Part shown: positions 9,363 to 18,914 of the stretch, in pieces | Numbering within the stretch: position 1 is the first letter of the stretch | Layout: the number at the start of each line of letters is the position of its first letter | Source of the DNA: Streptomyces sp. NBC_00457 | GTDB lineage: Bacteria; Actinomycetota; Actinomycetes; Streptomycetales; Streptomycetaceae | Direction: 5' to 3' | Assembly (NCBI RefSeq): GCF_036014015.1 | Contig: NZ_CP107905.1 | Location: 3,782,001-3,846,000, forward strand | Length of the DNA: 64,000 nt | Made by a program: the position numbers and the translations under genes | Notes under the pieces: model-generated | The model's input: only the letters and a program-made list of their open reading frames with translations | The model's database searches: none | What the model was told of the DNA's origin: nothing

Positions 9363-11153
9363 TCAGCCGAAGATGTCGTACTGCTTGAAGTCCGTCCCGA
9401 CCGAGACCCTTGTGGCAAAGATCTCGCTCGTGGCCTTGCCGGTGCCCTTGTACAGGTAGAGCGTGCCGCCGGGCGTACGGGCCAGGAAGTCGGCCTTGCT
9501 GTCGCCGTTGACGTCACCGATGGCGTCGAAGGCGTTGTACGTCGTGTTGCTCCAGGTGCGCACCTTGACCCGGGCCGAGAAGGGGCTCGAGGCCTTGCCG
9601 GTCCCCTTGTACAGGTAGACGGCACCGGTGCTCCGGTTGCGCACGATCACGTCGGCCTTGCCGTCGGCGTTGAAGTCGCCCTTGCCGCGCAGGGTGTTGT
9701 ACTGGTTCCAGCCCGTGCCTGAGCCGACCTGTGTACGGGCCGAGAAGGAGCCGTTGCCCTTGCCCGGGTAGAGCCACAGCTTGCCGCCGGAGTCCACGGA
9801 CAGCAGGTCCGGCAGATAGTCGCCGGTCAGGTCACCGGGGGTGGCGATCCGGGTGCGGGTCTTCCAGTTGTCGAAGATCTGCTTCTCGGTCCAGGTCTCC
9901 GTGGAGCGCACGTAGTGCATCCAGTAGACGTCGCCGGTGGAGGCGACCCGGTACACGAAGTCCTGGACGCCGTCCCGGTCGAGGTCGGTCTGCAGGACGG
10001 TGTTGACGCCGCTCCAGTTGCCGAGGCTCTGCCGGGCGCCGAACGAGGTGCCCTTGGAGTCCTTCTGGTAGCCCGTCTTCGTGGACGCGTTGCGCACGAA
10101 GAGGTCGGCCCTGCCGTCGGTGTAGCTCATGTTGGCGTCGTCGACCTGCGGGTAGGCCGCACCGACGTACGACTTCACCTTCGCGAAGACGCTGTACGCG
10201 CCCTTCTCGACGCAGTCCACGACACCCCAGGACACGACGCCCACGATGCGGTTGCCCACGACGAGCGGGCCACCGGAGTCGCCGTTGCAGGCGGACGTCG
10301 TACCGCTGTCGCTGCCGCTGGCGGGCTTGCCCGCGCAGACCATGTGGCCCTTGACGAAGTCGGCGCCGTAGTAGTTCGCGCAGGTCGTGTCCGACTGGAT
10401 CGGCAGCGCGGCCGTCTTCAACGTGTCGGAGATGTCCTGGGTGGTGGAGCTCGTACGGCCCCAGCCGTAGACCTTGGCATTGGTCCCGGCGGCGTACGAG
10501 GCGGTGTCGGCGGACGTCGTCATGCGGATCGGCGTCGCCTTGACCGGCGTCGCCAGGGTGAGGACCGCGATGTCGTTGTCGATGGTCCGCGCGCTGTACG
10601 ACGCGTGGCTCCACTGGCGCAGAGGCTGCGAGACCGTGCCGTTGGTGTTGCCCGAGTCGTCGGGCATCGTCGAGGTCCCGGTCACCACCGCACCGTGGGC
10701 GGCCCAGTTGTAGCCCTTGACGCAGTGCGCGGCGGTCAGGATCTTCGTCGGCGAGACGACGGCGCCGCCGCAGAAGAAGCCGAGGTCGTTGGCCTCGTCG
10801 GAGTACCAGAGCTGGGCCATCCACGGCGCCGAGGTGATCGTCGTGGTGGACCCGCCGATGATCTTGGCGTCGATGGGGCCGCTGCTGGTCCCGGCGTTCA
10901 GCGACGACTTGGCGGCCGTCTCCCCCGCGGTGTCGTCACCGGCGATCGCGCCGGCGACCCGCTTCTGCAGCTCGGCGAGCGAGGCTGTGGCGATGGCGGG
11001 CTTGACCGTCGGCTTCGGAAGCGCCGTGGCGGCGTCGGCGGAACTCGTCAGCAACGCGGCGGCGACGGCCGCGGCCACACCGGCCGCCGTGAACGGAAGA
11101 GCGATCCGCAGCCTCCGTCTGTGCCGACCGCCCCCAGACATGGATGTACCCAC
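9363..11153 (-). CDS. secreted trypsin-like serine protease with FG-GAP/VCBS repeats
   Basis: A 596-residue exported protein. An Arg-rich n-region and hydrophobic core end near SADA (about 40). A propeptide-like stretch precedes IIGGSTTT, the mature S1 N-terminus. The catalytic triad is visible: His in LTAAHCVKG, Asp in DNDIAVL, and Ser in CNGDSGGPLVV. The C-terminal 250 residues are FG-GAP/VCBS-type repeats with calcium-binding patterns DLDRDGVQD, DFNADGKAD and DVNGDSKAD. These form a beta-propeller often used for substrate or surface binding. The GTG start at 11153 follows GGGGGGA at good spacing. It lies between rho and the LCP gene, with terminators on both sides, so it is an independent unit. 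Confidence 0.93.
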   Translation of the reverse strand: MGTSMSGGGRHRRRLRIALPFTAAGVAAAVAAALLTSSADAATALPKPTVKPAIATASLAELQKRVAGAIAGDDTAGETAAKSSLNAGTSSGPIDAKIIGGSTTTITSAPWMAQLWYSDEANDLGFFCGGAVVSPTKILTAAHCVKGYNWAAHGAVVTGTSTMPDDSGNTNGTVSQPLRQWSHASYSARTIDNDIAVLTLATPVKATPIRMTTSADTASYAAGTNAKVYGWGRTSSTTQDISDTLKTAALPIQSDTTCANYYGADFVKGHMVCAGKPASGSDSGTTSACNGDSGGPLVVGNRIVGVVSWGVVDCVEKGAYSVFAKVKSYVGAAYPQVDDANMSYTDGRADLFVRNASTKTGYQKDSKGTSFGARQSLGNWSGVNTVLQTDLDRDGVQDFVYRVASTGDVYWMHYVRSTETWTEKQIFDNWKTRTRIATPGDLTGDYLPDLLSVDSGGKLWLYPGKGNGSFSARTQVGSGTGWNQYNTLRGKGDFNADGKADVIVRNRSTGAVYLYKGTGKASSPFSARVKVRTWSNTTYNAFDAIGDVNGDSKADFLARTPGGTLYLYKGTGKATSEIFATRVSVGTDFKQYDIFG

Positions 11154-11239
11154 TCAGGTCCCCCCTCGGGATCAGAAGTCCGGACCACAGATTCGAAAAA
11201 CAGTCCGAGCCGCGTGATCGTACACCGTCCTGTACAACG

Positions 11240-11274
11240 CAGAGGGCCACCCCCGTGGCGGGGGTGGCCCTCTG
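11240..11274 (-). terminator. strong hairpin terminator after rho
   Basis: CAGAGGGCCACCCCC pairs perfectly with its complement across the loop GTGGC, giving a 15-bp stem 13 bases past the rho stop codon. It separates rho from the protease gene. Confidence 0.85.
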
Positions 11275-11287
11275 TCAGTAGCGGACG

Positions 11288-13306
11288 TCAGTCGCCGTTA
11301 CCGGGCGTCGGCGTCGTCTTCTGAATCTGCATCAGGAACTCGGCATTCGACTTCGTCTGCTTCATCTTGTCGAGCAGCAGCTCCACCGCCTGCTGCTGGT
11401 CGAGCGCGTGCAGCACCCTCCGCAGCTTCCATACGATGGCCAGCTCGTCGTTGGCGAGCAGGATCTCTTCCTTACGGGTACCGGACGCGTCCACGTCCAC
11501 CGCCGGGAAGATCCTCTTGTCCGCGAGCTTCCGGTCGAGCTTCAGCTCGGCGTTGCCCGTGCCCTTGAACTCCTCGAAGATCACCTCGTCCATGCGGGAC
11601 CCGGTGTCGACGAGAGCCGTCGCGAGGATGGTGAGCGAGCCACCGTCCTCGATGTTCCGGGCCGCACCGAAGAAGCGCTTCGGCGGGTACAGCGCCGTCG
11701 AGTCGACACCACCGGAGAGGATGCGACCGGAGGCCGGCGCGGCCAGGTTGTACGCACGGCCCAGACGCGTGATGGAGTCGAGCAGCACGACCACGTCATG
11801 GCCGAGCTCGACGAGCCGCTTGGCCCGCTCGATCGCCAGCTCCGCGACCGTCGTGTGGTCCTCGGCCGGGCGGTCGAAGGTCGAGGAGATGACCTCGCCC
11901 TTGACCGACCGCTGCATGTCGGTGACCTCTTCCGGACGCTCGTCGACCAGGACGACCATCAGGTGGCACTCGGGGTTGTTGTGCGTGATCGCGTTGGCGA
12001 TCGCCTGCATGATCATGGTCTTGCCGGTCTTCGGCGGGGCCACGATCAGACCGCGCTGGCCCTTACCGATCGGCGCGACGAGGTCGATGATGCGGGTGGT
12101 GAGGATGCCCGGGTCCGTCTCCAGACGGAGGCGGTCCTGCGGGTACAGCGGCGTCAGCTTGTTGAACTCCGGGCGGCCGCGCCCGGATTCGGGCGCCATG
12201 CCGTTCACGGAGTCGAGCCGGACCAGCGCGTTGAACTTCTCGCGGCGCTCGCCGTCCTTCGGCTGACGGACCGCGCCGGTGACGTGGTCGCCCTTGCGCA
12301 GGCCGTTCTTGCGGACCTGGGCGAGGGAGACGTACACGTCGTTCGGACCCGGCAGGTAGCCCGACGTACGGATGAAGGCGTAGTTGTCGAGGATGTCCAG
12401 GATGCCGGCGACCGGGATCAGGACGTCGTCCTCGGTGATCTGCGGCTCCTGGCCGCCCATCTCGTCGCGGCCACGCCGGCCACGGCGGTCGCGGTAGCGC
12501 CCGCGCCGGCCACGGCGTCCGCCCTCGAAGTCGTCGTCGTCCTGCGGGCCGTTGTCCCGCTGCTGGCGGTCCTGACGGTCCTGACGGCCGCCGCCCTGCT
12601 GCTGGCCCTGCTGCCGCTGGCCGCCCTGGCCCTGCTGGTCGTCGCCCTTGCCGCGGCGGTCCCGGTCGCGGTCACGGCCGCGGTCCCGGCGGTCGCGACG
12701 GCGGCCCTCGCCGCCGTCGGCGTCGGACTTGGCGTCGCCCTGCGCCTGCGGGGCGGGCGTCTCGGCCTTCGGCTCGCTCTTCGCCTCGGCGGCGACCGTC
12801 TCGGGGCTGCCCGCCTCGGCGGTGGCACGGCGACGGCGGCGCTCGGGGGCCTCCTCCGCCCCGCGCTCGGCTTCGGCGCGGGGGGTGCCCCCGGCCGGCT
12901 GGCCGGGAATCTCGATCTGCTGCTGGGCCACGGCCTTCGCGGCGGCGGCCTCGGCCTTCTTGTCGGCCTTCTCGGCGGGAGCGGAGTCCTCGCCGGTACG
13001 CGCCTTCGAGGTGGCGCGGCGCTTGGGCTTGGTCTCGGTGGCTGCCTCGGCGGACTTGGCCGGGGCACCCCCACCCGCCTGCGCCTCCTTGATGACCTCG
13101 ATCAGCTGGCTCTTGCGCATGCGCCCTGTGCCCCTGATACCGAGGCCGGATGCGACCTGCTGCAGCTCGGCCAGCACCATGCCCTCGAGGCCGGTACCGC
13201 GGCGCCGCCGGGAGCCGGCACCGCTGGCAGGCGCGGAGGCGTCCGTGGCGGGCGCGGCAGCGGTCTCCTCGACACGTGCGCCCATCAGATCGGTGGTGTC
13301 GCTCAC
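11288..13306 (-). CDS. rho: transcription termination factor Rho
   Basis: The 672-residue hexameric RNA helicase releases RNA polymerase at Rho-dependent terminators. After a short N-terminal Rho domain ([18 protein letters not shown]) comes an actinobacterial insert of about 200 residues, first Ala/Glu-rich and then very rich in Arg, Asp, Gly and Gln. The RNA-binding OSB fold then starts near [19 protein letters not shown]. The ATPase core has Walker A in [11 protein letters not shown], Walker B in [16 protein letters not shown], and secondary RNA-binding loops. The insert accounts for the length over the 419-residue E. coli protein and probably adds RNA contacts or condensate behaviour. A terminator follows. 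The upstream gap to thrB is 405 bp. Confidence 0.97.
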   Translation of the reverse strand: MSDTTDLMGARVEETAAAPATDASAPASGAGSRRRRGTGLEGMVLAELQQVASGLGIRGTGRMRKSQLIEVIKEAQAGGGAPAKSAEAATETKPKRRATSKARTGEDSAPAEKADKKAEAAAAKAVAQQQIEIPGQPAGGTPRAEAERGAEEAPERRRRRATAEAGSPETVAAEAKSEPKAETPAPQAQGDAKSDADGGEGRRRDRRDRGRDRDRDRRGKGDDQQGQGGQRQQGQQQGGGRQDRQDRQQRDNGPQDDDDFEGGRRGRRGRYRDRRGRRGRDEMGGQEPQITEDDVLIPVAGILDILDNYAFIRTSGYLPGPNDVYVSLAQVRKNGLRKGDHVTGAVRQPKDGERREKFNALVRLDSVNGMAPESGRGRPEFNKLTPLYPQDRLRLETDPGILTTRIIDLVAPIGKGQRGLIVAPPKTGKTMIMQAIANAITHNNPECHLMVVLVDERPEEVTDMQRSVKGEVISSTFDRPAEDHTTVAELAIERAKRLVELGHDVVVLLDSITRLGRAYNLAAPASGRILSGGVDSTALYPPKRFFGAARNIEDGGSLTILATALVDTGSRMDEVIFEEFKGTGNAELKLDRKLADKRIFPAVDVDASGTRKEEILLANDELAIVWKLRRVLHALDQQQAVELLLDKMKQTKSNAEFLMQIQKTTPTPGNGD

Positions 13307-13711
13307 GAAGGGTCCTTCCCTGGAGCGGACGTCGGCCTGTCTGGCTCGGCGACCGGTTGTGCTGTCCGGCTTCGGTCCTTGCTGTGTGGACCGTGCCGGG
13401 GCGGTGGTCCGCCTAAGAGGCGGAGGAAATGGGTGATGGCGCTTCCCGCAGCTGTGGCACTGAGTGTCGGTGTCACAAGGCTTGGTCGCACCTGTTCCGG
13501 AGCGTGCCCGGCCAGTCGCTCAGTGCCCGCGTACGAGGTACGGCCCGCGTACGTCGTACGGAACACAGTGCGGCTTGGGAGGCTCCCGGAAGGATGTCTG
13601 TCCCGGACGGGGACACGAAGCACCTCGCCATGGTGGGGTCGGGTGCAGACTTGAGGTTAACACTACCGGATCCAACAAACATTCCCCCTCTCGAAATCCG
13701 GCAACCGTGTG
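13307..13711. other. rho leader region
   Basis: A 405-bp stretch upstream of rho on the same strand, without a credible gene. It probably carries the rho promoter and a long 5' leader. Near 13530-13562 two imperfect direct repeats, each a GCGTAC-containing block ending GTACGG, lie side by side; their meaning is unknown. Confidence 0.45.
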
Positions 13712-14629
13712 TCAGGTCGCAAGCGGCAGCACGCTCGCTCCCTGGGCGTCGAGCTCGAGCCGGTTCGCGGCCCAGCCCTCGCCTGCCAGATCGGCCACCT
13801 TGTCGGCGCTGTCGTCATCGGCCAGCGCCAGCACGGTGGGGCCCGCTCCGGAGATCACCGCGGGGATCCCATCGGCCCGCAGCCGCTCCACCAGCGCCGC
13901 GCTCTCCGGCATGGCCGGTGCGCGGTACTCCTGGTGGAGCCGGTCCTCGGTGGCGGGCAGCAGCAGCTCGGGGCGCCTGGTCAGGGCCTCGACGAGCAGG
14001 GCCGCTCGGCCCGCGTTGGTGGCGGCATCGACGTGCGGCACGGTGCGCGGGAGCAGACCACGCGCGGTCTCGGTGAGGACCGGCTTACCGGGCACGAAAA
14101 CCACCGGAACGATGGAATCGGCGGGCTCCATCCTGATCGCGCGCGCGGATCCCGCCTCCATCCAGGAAAGCGTGAATCCGCCGAGCAGACAGGCGGCCAC
14201 ATTGTCGGGGTGGCCCTCGATCTCGGTGGCGAGTTCCAGGAGGGCCGGGTCGTCGAGCTTGGAGTCCCCCCCTATGGTCACGGCGCGTGCGGCGACGATG
14301 CCGGCGCAGATGGCGGCCGACGAGGAGCCCAGGCCACGGCCGTGCGGAATGCGGTTGGCGCAGACGATCTCCAGACCGCGCGGCTGCCCGCCGAGCAGAT
14401 CGAAGGCCGTGCGCAGGGACCGTACGAGAAGGTGGTTCTCGTCACGCGGGAGCGTCTCGCCGCCCTCGCCCGCGATGTCGATGTGCAGCCCGGAGTCGGC
14501 CACCCGGACGACGACGTCGTCATAGAGCCCCAGCGACAGACCGAGGGCGTCGAAGCCCGGGCCGAGGTTGGCGCTGGTGGCGGGGACGCGCACCCTGACA
14601 GCGGCGGCGCGGAAGGCTGGACCGGCCAT
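13712..14629 (-). CDS. thrB: homoserine kinase
   Basis: A 305-residue GHMP-family kinase phosphorylating L-homoserine to O-phosphohomoserine for threonine synthesis. Motifs are VRVPATSANLGPGFDALG at the N-terminus, the ATP-binding PHGRGLGSSSAAICAG in the middle, and the C-terminal ISGAGPTVLAL. The ATG at 14629 (MAGPAFRAAAV) is preferred because AAGGAGAG precedes it and the residues upstream are not family-like. It is the last gene of the leftward hom-thrC-thrB set, though a large inverted repeat separates it from thrC. Confidence 0.95.
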   Translation of the reverse strand: MAGPAFRAAAVRVRVPATSANLGPGFDALGLSLGLYDDVVVRVADSGLHIDIAGEGGETLPRDENHLLVRSLRTAFDLLGGQPRGLEIVCANRIPHGRGLGSSSAAICAGIVAARAVTIGGDSKLDDPALLELATEIEGHPDNVAACLLGGFTLSWMEAGSARAIRMEPADSIVPVVFVPGKPVLTETARGLLPRTVPHVDAATNAGRAALLVEALTRRPELLLPATEDRLHQEYRAPAMPESAALVERLRADGIPAVISGAGPTVLALADDDSADKVADLAGEGWAANRLELDAQGASVLPLAT

Positions 14630-14895
14630 CGCTCGATGACTCTCCTTGAGCTGCGTGATTGTCGAAGACATTCGATGACGTACGAGGAACCCCGCGGGCT
14701 GCTCCCGGCCTCACGGACGGACGCTTCCGACGCCGCTGTCGGACCGCGGAGACGGCGCGGCACCGTGCCGGTGGGCGGCATATGCGGCAGGCGGGTTCAG
14801 TACAGCCTATCGAAGGAAGGTTCTGTGGCGACATAGGGCGCACAGGAGGCGCACGATGCGTGTCGTAAGCCCCTTGTGCACCCCCTGTCGGGTGC

Positions 14896-14979
14896 AGGGC
14901 CTGTCTTTCGGATCACGCCTGGGCCGCGGGGTCGCACGGCGCCGTGCGATGAGCCGACGTGATCCGAAAGACAGGCCCT
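14896..14979. repeat. nested inverted repeat between thrC and thrB
   Basis: A 22-bp perfect arm (14896-14917) that includes CCTGTCTTTCGGATCACG is repeated inverted at 14958-14979. The 40-bp centre itself contains the perfect 18-bp palindrome TCGCACGGCGCCGTGCGA at 14932-14949. The unit is compact and non-coding, so it resembles a small MITE-type element or a very strong hairpin attenuator in the thr operon. It begins 17 bases past the thrC stop. The rest of the 367-bp gap holds the thrB ribosome site and nothing else recognised. Confidence 0.85.
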
Positions 14980-14996
14980 ACCCCTTCGGGCGCTGA

Positions 14997-16055
14997 TCAG
15001 GCAAGGCCGAGGCGCTCGGCCGCCGTCGCCGCGTCGACCGGGACGGTGACGGGCTGCGGGGCGCCGGCGACGGCCCAGTCGGGGTCCTTCAGGCCGTTGC
15101 CGGTGACCGTGCAGACGATCGTCTGCCCCGGGTCGACCTTGCCCTGCTCGGCCGCCTTGAGCAGGCCGGCCACGGACGCGGCCGAGGCGGGCTCGACGAA
15201 AACGCCCTCCTGAGCGGCCAACAGCCGGTAGGCGCGCAGGATTTCACGGTCCGTCACCTCGTCGATGAACCCGCCCGACTCGTCCCGCGCGGCCAGGGCG
15301 TACTGCCAGGACGCGGGGTTGCCGATACGGATCGCGGTGGCGATGGTCGAGGGGTCCTTGACGATCTCGCCGCGCACGATCGGCGCGGAGCCGGAGGCCT
15401 GGAAGCCCCACATGCGCGGGGTCCGCCGCGAAACGCCGTCGGCGGCGTACTCCTTGTAGCCCTTCCAGTACGCGGTGATGTTGCCCGCGTTGCCCACCGG
15501 CAGGACATGGATGTCGGGGGCGTCGCCCAGCATGTCCACGATCTCGAACGCGGCCGTCTTCTGCCCCTCGATCCGCACCGGGTTGACCGAATTGACCAGC
15601 GCCACCGGGTAGTTCTCGCTCAGCGCTCGAGCGAGCGTCAAGCAGTCGTCGAAGTTGCCGTCGACCTGGAGGATCTTCGCGCCGTGGACGAGCGCCTGTC
15701 CCATCTTGCCGAGCGCGATCTTGCCCTGCGGCACAAGAACGGCGGACACCATCCCCGCCCGTACGGCGTACGCGGCCGCGGAGGCGGACGTATTGCCCGT
15801 GGAGGCGCAGATGACGGCCTTCGCGCCCTCCTCCTTGGCCTTGCTGATGGCCATGGTCATACCGCGGTCCTTGAAGGACCCGGTGGGGTTCGCGCCCTCC
15901 ACCTTGAGGTGGACCTCGCAGCCGGTGCGCTCGGAGAGCACCTGCGCGGGCACGAGGGGCGTGCCGCCCTCACGGAGCGTCACGACCGGCGTGGTGTCGG
16001 ACACCGGGAGACGGTCCCGGTACTCCTCGATGATGCCGCGCCACTGGTGGGTCAT
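14997..16055 (-). CDS. thrC: threonine synthase
   Basis: A 352-residue PLP enzyme converting O-phosphohomoserine to threonine. The cofactor lysine lies in [11 protein letters not shown] (about residue 62). [14 protein letters not shown] is the substrate- and PLP-binding loop, [15 protein letters not shown] binds the PLP phosphate, and [14 protein letters not shown] is the C-terminal family signature. It is the short class II-like form common in actinobacteria. Only six bases separate it from the hom stop, so the two genes are one operon. Confidence 0.96.
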   Translation of the reverse strand: MTHQWRGIIEEYRDRLPVSDTTPVVTLREGGTPLVPAQVLSERTGCEVHLKVEGANPTGSFKDRGMTMAISKAKEEGAKAVICASTGNTSASAAAYAVRAGMVSAVLVPQGKIALGKMGQALVHGAKILQVDGNFDDCLTLARALSENYPVALVNSVNPVRIEGQKTAAFEIVDMLGDAPDIHVLPVGNAGNITAYWKGYKEYAADGVSRRTPRMWGFQASGSAPIVRGEIVKDPSTIATAIRIGNPASWQYALAARDESGGFIDEVTDREILRAYRLLAAQEGVFVEPASAASVAGLLKAAEQGKVDPGQTIVCTVTGNGLKDPDWAVAGAPQPVTVPVDAATAAERLGLA

Positions 16056-16061
16056 TGCTGG

Positions 16062-17363
16062 TTACTCTCCTTCAACCCGCATGATGCTGGCGACACCCCG
16101 CACGGTGTCGAGCTTGCGCAACGCCTCGACGGTGCCGCCGAGGGCCGCGTCGGACGCACGGTGCGTGACGACGACGAGAGAGGCCTCGCCGTCGCCTTCT
16201 TGCCGTCCTTGCTGCCGAACCGTATCGATCGAGACACCGTGCTCGGCGAACACGGTGGCCACCTGGGCGAGAACACCCGGTTTGTCGGCGACGTCGAGGC
16301 TGATGTGGTAGCGCGTGACGACCTCGCCCATGGACGACACGGGCAGTGCGGCGTACGCCGACTCGCCGGGTCCGGTGGCGCCGTTGATCCGGTTGCGGCA
16401 GACGGCGACGAGGTCGCCGAGGACGGCGGAGGCGGTCGGGGCGCCGCCGGCGCCGGGGCCGTAGAACATCAACTGACCGGCGGCGTCCGACTCGACGAAC
16501 ACCGCGTTGTACGCGCCGCGCACGGAGGCGAGCGGGTGGGTGAGCGGGATCATCGCGGGGTGCACGCGCGCGGTGACCGAGCCCCCGTCCGCGGCCCGTT
16601 CGCAGATGGCGAGCAGCTTGATGGTGCAGCCGATCCGCTTGGCGGCGGCGAAGTCGGTGGCGGTGACCTCGGTCATGCCCTCGCGGTAGACGTCGTCGAG
16701 GCGCACGCGCGTGTGGAAGGCGATTCCGGCGAGGATGGCGGCCTTGGCGGCGGCGTCGAAGCCCTCGACGTCGGCGGTCGGGTCGGCCTCGGCGTACCCG
16801 AGGGCGGTGGCCTCGTCGAGGGCCTCCTGATACCCGGCCCCGGTCGAGTCCATCTTGTCGAGGATGAAGTTGGTGGTCCCGTTGACGATCCCGAGCACGC
16901 GGTTGACCTTGTCGCCGGCGAGGGACTCGCGCAGCGGGCGGATCAGCGGGATGGCACCGGCGACGGCGGCCTCGTAGTAGAGGTCCTTGTTGTTCGCCTC
17001 CGCCGCGGCGTGCAGGTCGGCGCCGTCCTGGGCGAGGAGGGCCTTGTTGGCGGAGACGACGGAGGCGCCGTGTTCGAAGGCGGTGGTGATGAGGCTCCGG
17101 GCGGGCTCGATCCCGCCGATCACCTCGACGACGACATCAATGTCCCCGCGTTTGACGAGGGCGGTGGCGTCGGTGGTGATCAGCTCGGCGGGAATGCCCT
17201 CACGGACCTTGGAGGGCCGGCGTACGGCGACTCCCGCCAGCTCCACCGGGGCTCCGATGCGGGCGGCGAGGTCGTCGGCGTGCGTCGTCATGATGCGCGC
17301 CACCTCTGAGCCGACCACTCCACAGCCCAGCAGCGCCACCTTCAGCGGACGCGTACGCATCAT
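16062..17363 (-). CDS. hom: homoserine dehydrogenase with ACT domain
   Basis: A 433-residue enzyme reducing aspartate semialdehyde to homoserine. It has the NAD(P)-binding VALLGCGVVGSEVARI at the N-terminus and a catalytic domain with VNGTTNFILDKM and the GYAEADPTADVEGFDAAAK signature. The C-terminal ACT domain (ISLDVADKPGVLAQVATVFA onward) is normally the site of threonine feedback inhibition. The start is one of two adjacent ATGs at 17363/17360 after GAGGTCGG; a further in-frame ATG at 17381 is possible. It follows lysA after a strong terminator, so hom and thrC probably have their own promoter in the 146-bp gap. Confidence 0.95.
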   Translation of the reverse strand: MMRTRPLKVALLGCGVVGSEVARIMTTHADDLAARIGAPVELAGVAVRRPSKVREGIPAELITTDATALVKRGDIDVVVEVIGGIEPARSLITTAFEHGASVVSANKALLAQDGADLHAAAEANNKDLYYEAAVAGAIPLIRPLRESLAGDKVNRVLGIVNGTTNFILDKMDSTGAGYQEALDEATALGYAEADPTADVEGFDAAAKAAILAGIAFHTRVRLDDVYREGMTEVTATDFAAAKRIGCTIKLLAICERAADGGSVTARVHPAMIPLTHPLASVRGAYNAVFVESDAAGQLMFYGPGAGGAPTASAVLGDLVAVCRNRINGATGPGESAYAALPVSSMGEVVTRYHISLDVADKPGVLAQVATVFAEHGVSIDTVRQQGRQEGDGEASLVVVTHRASDAALGGTVEALRKLDTVRGVASIMRVEGE

Positions 17364-17467
17364 CCGACCTCGTTTCCTCATACCGTCTTCGGTGGGACCA
17401 GTCTCACTCACCGGAATGCAGTTTCTATCCATCGTCCGGATCCTGAGACGTCTATTTCATTTCCGCG

Positions 17468-17496
17468 GGGGCGGAAGACAGGAGATCTTCCGCCCC
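17468..17496 (-). terminator. hairpin terminator after lysA
   Basis: GGGGCGGAAGA and its perfect complement flank a seven-base loop, 14 bases past the leftward lysA stop. Confidence 0.82.
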
Positions 17497-17509
17497 TGGG
17501 GTGTACGGG

Positions 17510-18901
17510 TCATCCGACATCGAGACGCAGGAGGTCCTCCTCCGTCTCCCTGCGGACGATCACCCGGGCCTCGCCGTCCTGCACGGCCACGACGGGCGGC
17601 CTCAGAACGTGGTTGTAGTTGCTGGCCATGGACCGGCAGTAGGCACCCGTGGCCGGTACGGCGATGAGGTCACCCGGTGCCAGGTCGGACGGCAGGAACG
17701 CGTCCTTCACGACGATGTCGCCGCTCTCGCAGTGCTTGCCGACGACGCGGGCGAGCATGGGCGCGGCGTCGCTCGTGCGGGAGACCAGGGCGACGCTGTA
17801 CTCCGCGTCGTACAGCGCCGTACGGATGTTGTCGGACATGCCGCCGTCGACGGAGACGTACGTACGCAGCCCGTCCAGGGGCTTGATGGTGCCGACTTCG
17901 TAGAGCGTGAAGGCGGTCGGCCCGACGATGGCGCGCCCGGGCTCGACGGAGATACGGGGGGTGCTGAGGCGGGCGGCCTCGCACTCACGGGTGACGATCT
18001 CGGTCAGCGCCTTGGCGATCTCGTGCGGTTCGCTGGGATCGTCGTCGCTGGTGTACGCGATACCGAGCCCACCCCCGAGATCGATCTCGGGCAGCTCGAC
18101 GCCGTGCTCGTCACGGATGTCCTTCAGCAGGCCCACGACCCGGTGCGCGGCGACCTCGAAGCCGGACATGTCGAAGATCTGCGACCCGATGTGGCTGTGA
18201 ATCCCGATGAGTTCGAGCCCGTCGAGCTGAAGAGCACGCCGTACGGCCTCGGCTGCCTGCCCGCCCGCGAGCGGAATCCCGAACTTCTGGTCCTCGTGGG
18301 CGGTGGCGATGAACTCATGCGTATGAGCCTCGACACCGACGGTGATACGGATCTGCACGCGCTGCCGCTTGCCGAGTTCCTGCGCGATGTGGGCGACGCG
18401 GACGATCTCCTGGAAGGAGTCGAGGACGATACGGCCGACGCCTGCCTCGATGGACCGGCGGATCTCTTCCGTGGACTTGTTGTTGCCGTGGAAGGCGATG
18501 CGGTCCGCCGGCATGCCGGCGGAGAGGGCGGTGGCGAGCTCGCCGCCGGAGCAGACGTCGAGGTTGAGCCCCTCCTCGTGCAGCCAGCGCACGACGGCCC
18601 GGGACAGGAAGGCCTTACCGGCGTAGAAGACGTCGGCGTCATGACCGAAGGCGGTACGCCAGGCACGCGCGCGTGCACGGAAGTCGGCCTCGTCGAGGAT
18701 GTAGGCGGGGGTGCCGTGCTGTTCGGCAAGGGTCTTCACGTCGATGCCGCCGACGGTGACGACACCGTCGGTGTCACGTCCGACGGTCTGTGCCCACACC
18801 TTGGAGTCGAGGGCGTTGAGGTCGGCGGGCGGCGCGGTGTAGTGGCCCTCGGGGAAGACGTCGGCGTGACGGGGCCCGGCGGGGTGTGCGGAACGGCTCA
18901 T
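17510..18901 (-). CDS. lysA: diaminopimelate decarboxylase
   Basis: A 463-residue PLP fold-III enzyme making L-lysine from meso-diaminopimelate. The PLP lysine is in DVFYAGKAFLSRAVV. The barrel carries the conserved IGIHSHIGSQIFD, EIDLGGGLGIAY and EPGRAIVGPTA segments, and the C-terminal domain has the dimer-partner Cys in KHCESGDIV and the GAYCRSMASNYN substrate motif. The ATG at 18901 (MSRSAHPAGPRHADVFPEGH) matches actinobacterial N-termini although its ribosome site is weak; coupling to nrtL, 13 bases upstream, may help. The frame stays open upstream over nrtL, but that extension is antisense-free noise, not protein. Confidence 0.95.
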   Translation of the reverse strand: MSRSAHPAGPRHADVFPEGHYTAPPADLNALDSKVWAQTVGRDTDGVVTVGGIDVKTLAEQHGTPAYILDEADFRARARAWRTAFGHDADVFYAGKAFLSRAVVRWLHEEGLNLDVCSGGELATALSAGMPADRIAFHGNNKSTEEIRRSIEAGVGRIVLDSFQEIVRVAHIAQELGKRQRVQIRITVGVEAHTHEFIATAHEDQKFGIPLAGGQAAEAVRRALQLDGLELIGIHSHIGSQIFDMSGFEVAAHRVVGLLKDIRDEHGVELPEIDLGGGLGIAYTSDDDPSEPHEIAKALTEIVTRECEAARLSTPRISVEPGRAIVGPTAFTLYEVGTIKPLDGLRTYVSVDGGMSDNIRTALYDAEYSVALVSRTSDAAPMLARVVGKHCESGDIVVKDAFLPSDLAPGDLIAVPATGAYCRSMASNYNHVLRPPVVAVQDGEARVIVRRETEEDLLRLDVG

Positions 18902-18914
18902 GTCGCGTGTTCTT

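Noticed and set aside
11408..13654. A 748-codon plus-strand frame opposite rho
   Set aside because: It is the antisense shadow of the low-complexity Rho insert; composition is Leu/Ala/Gly-biased with no domain.
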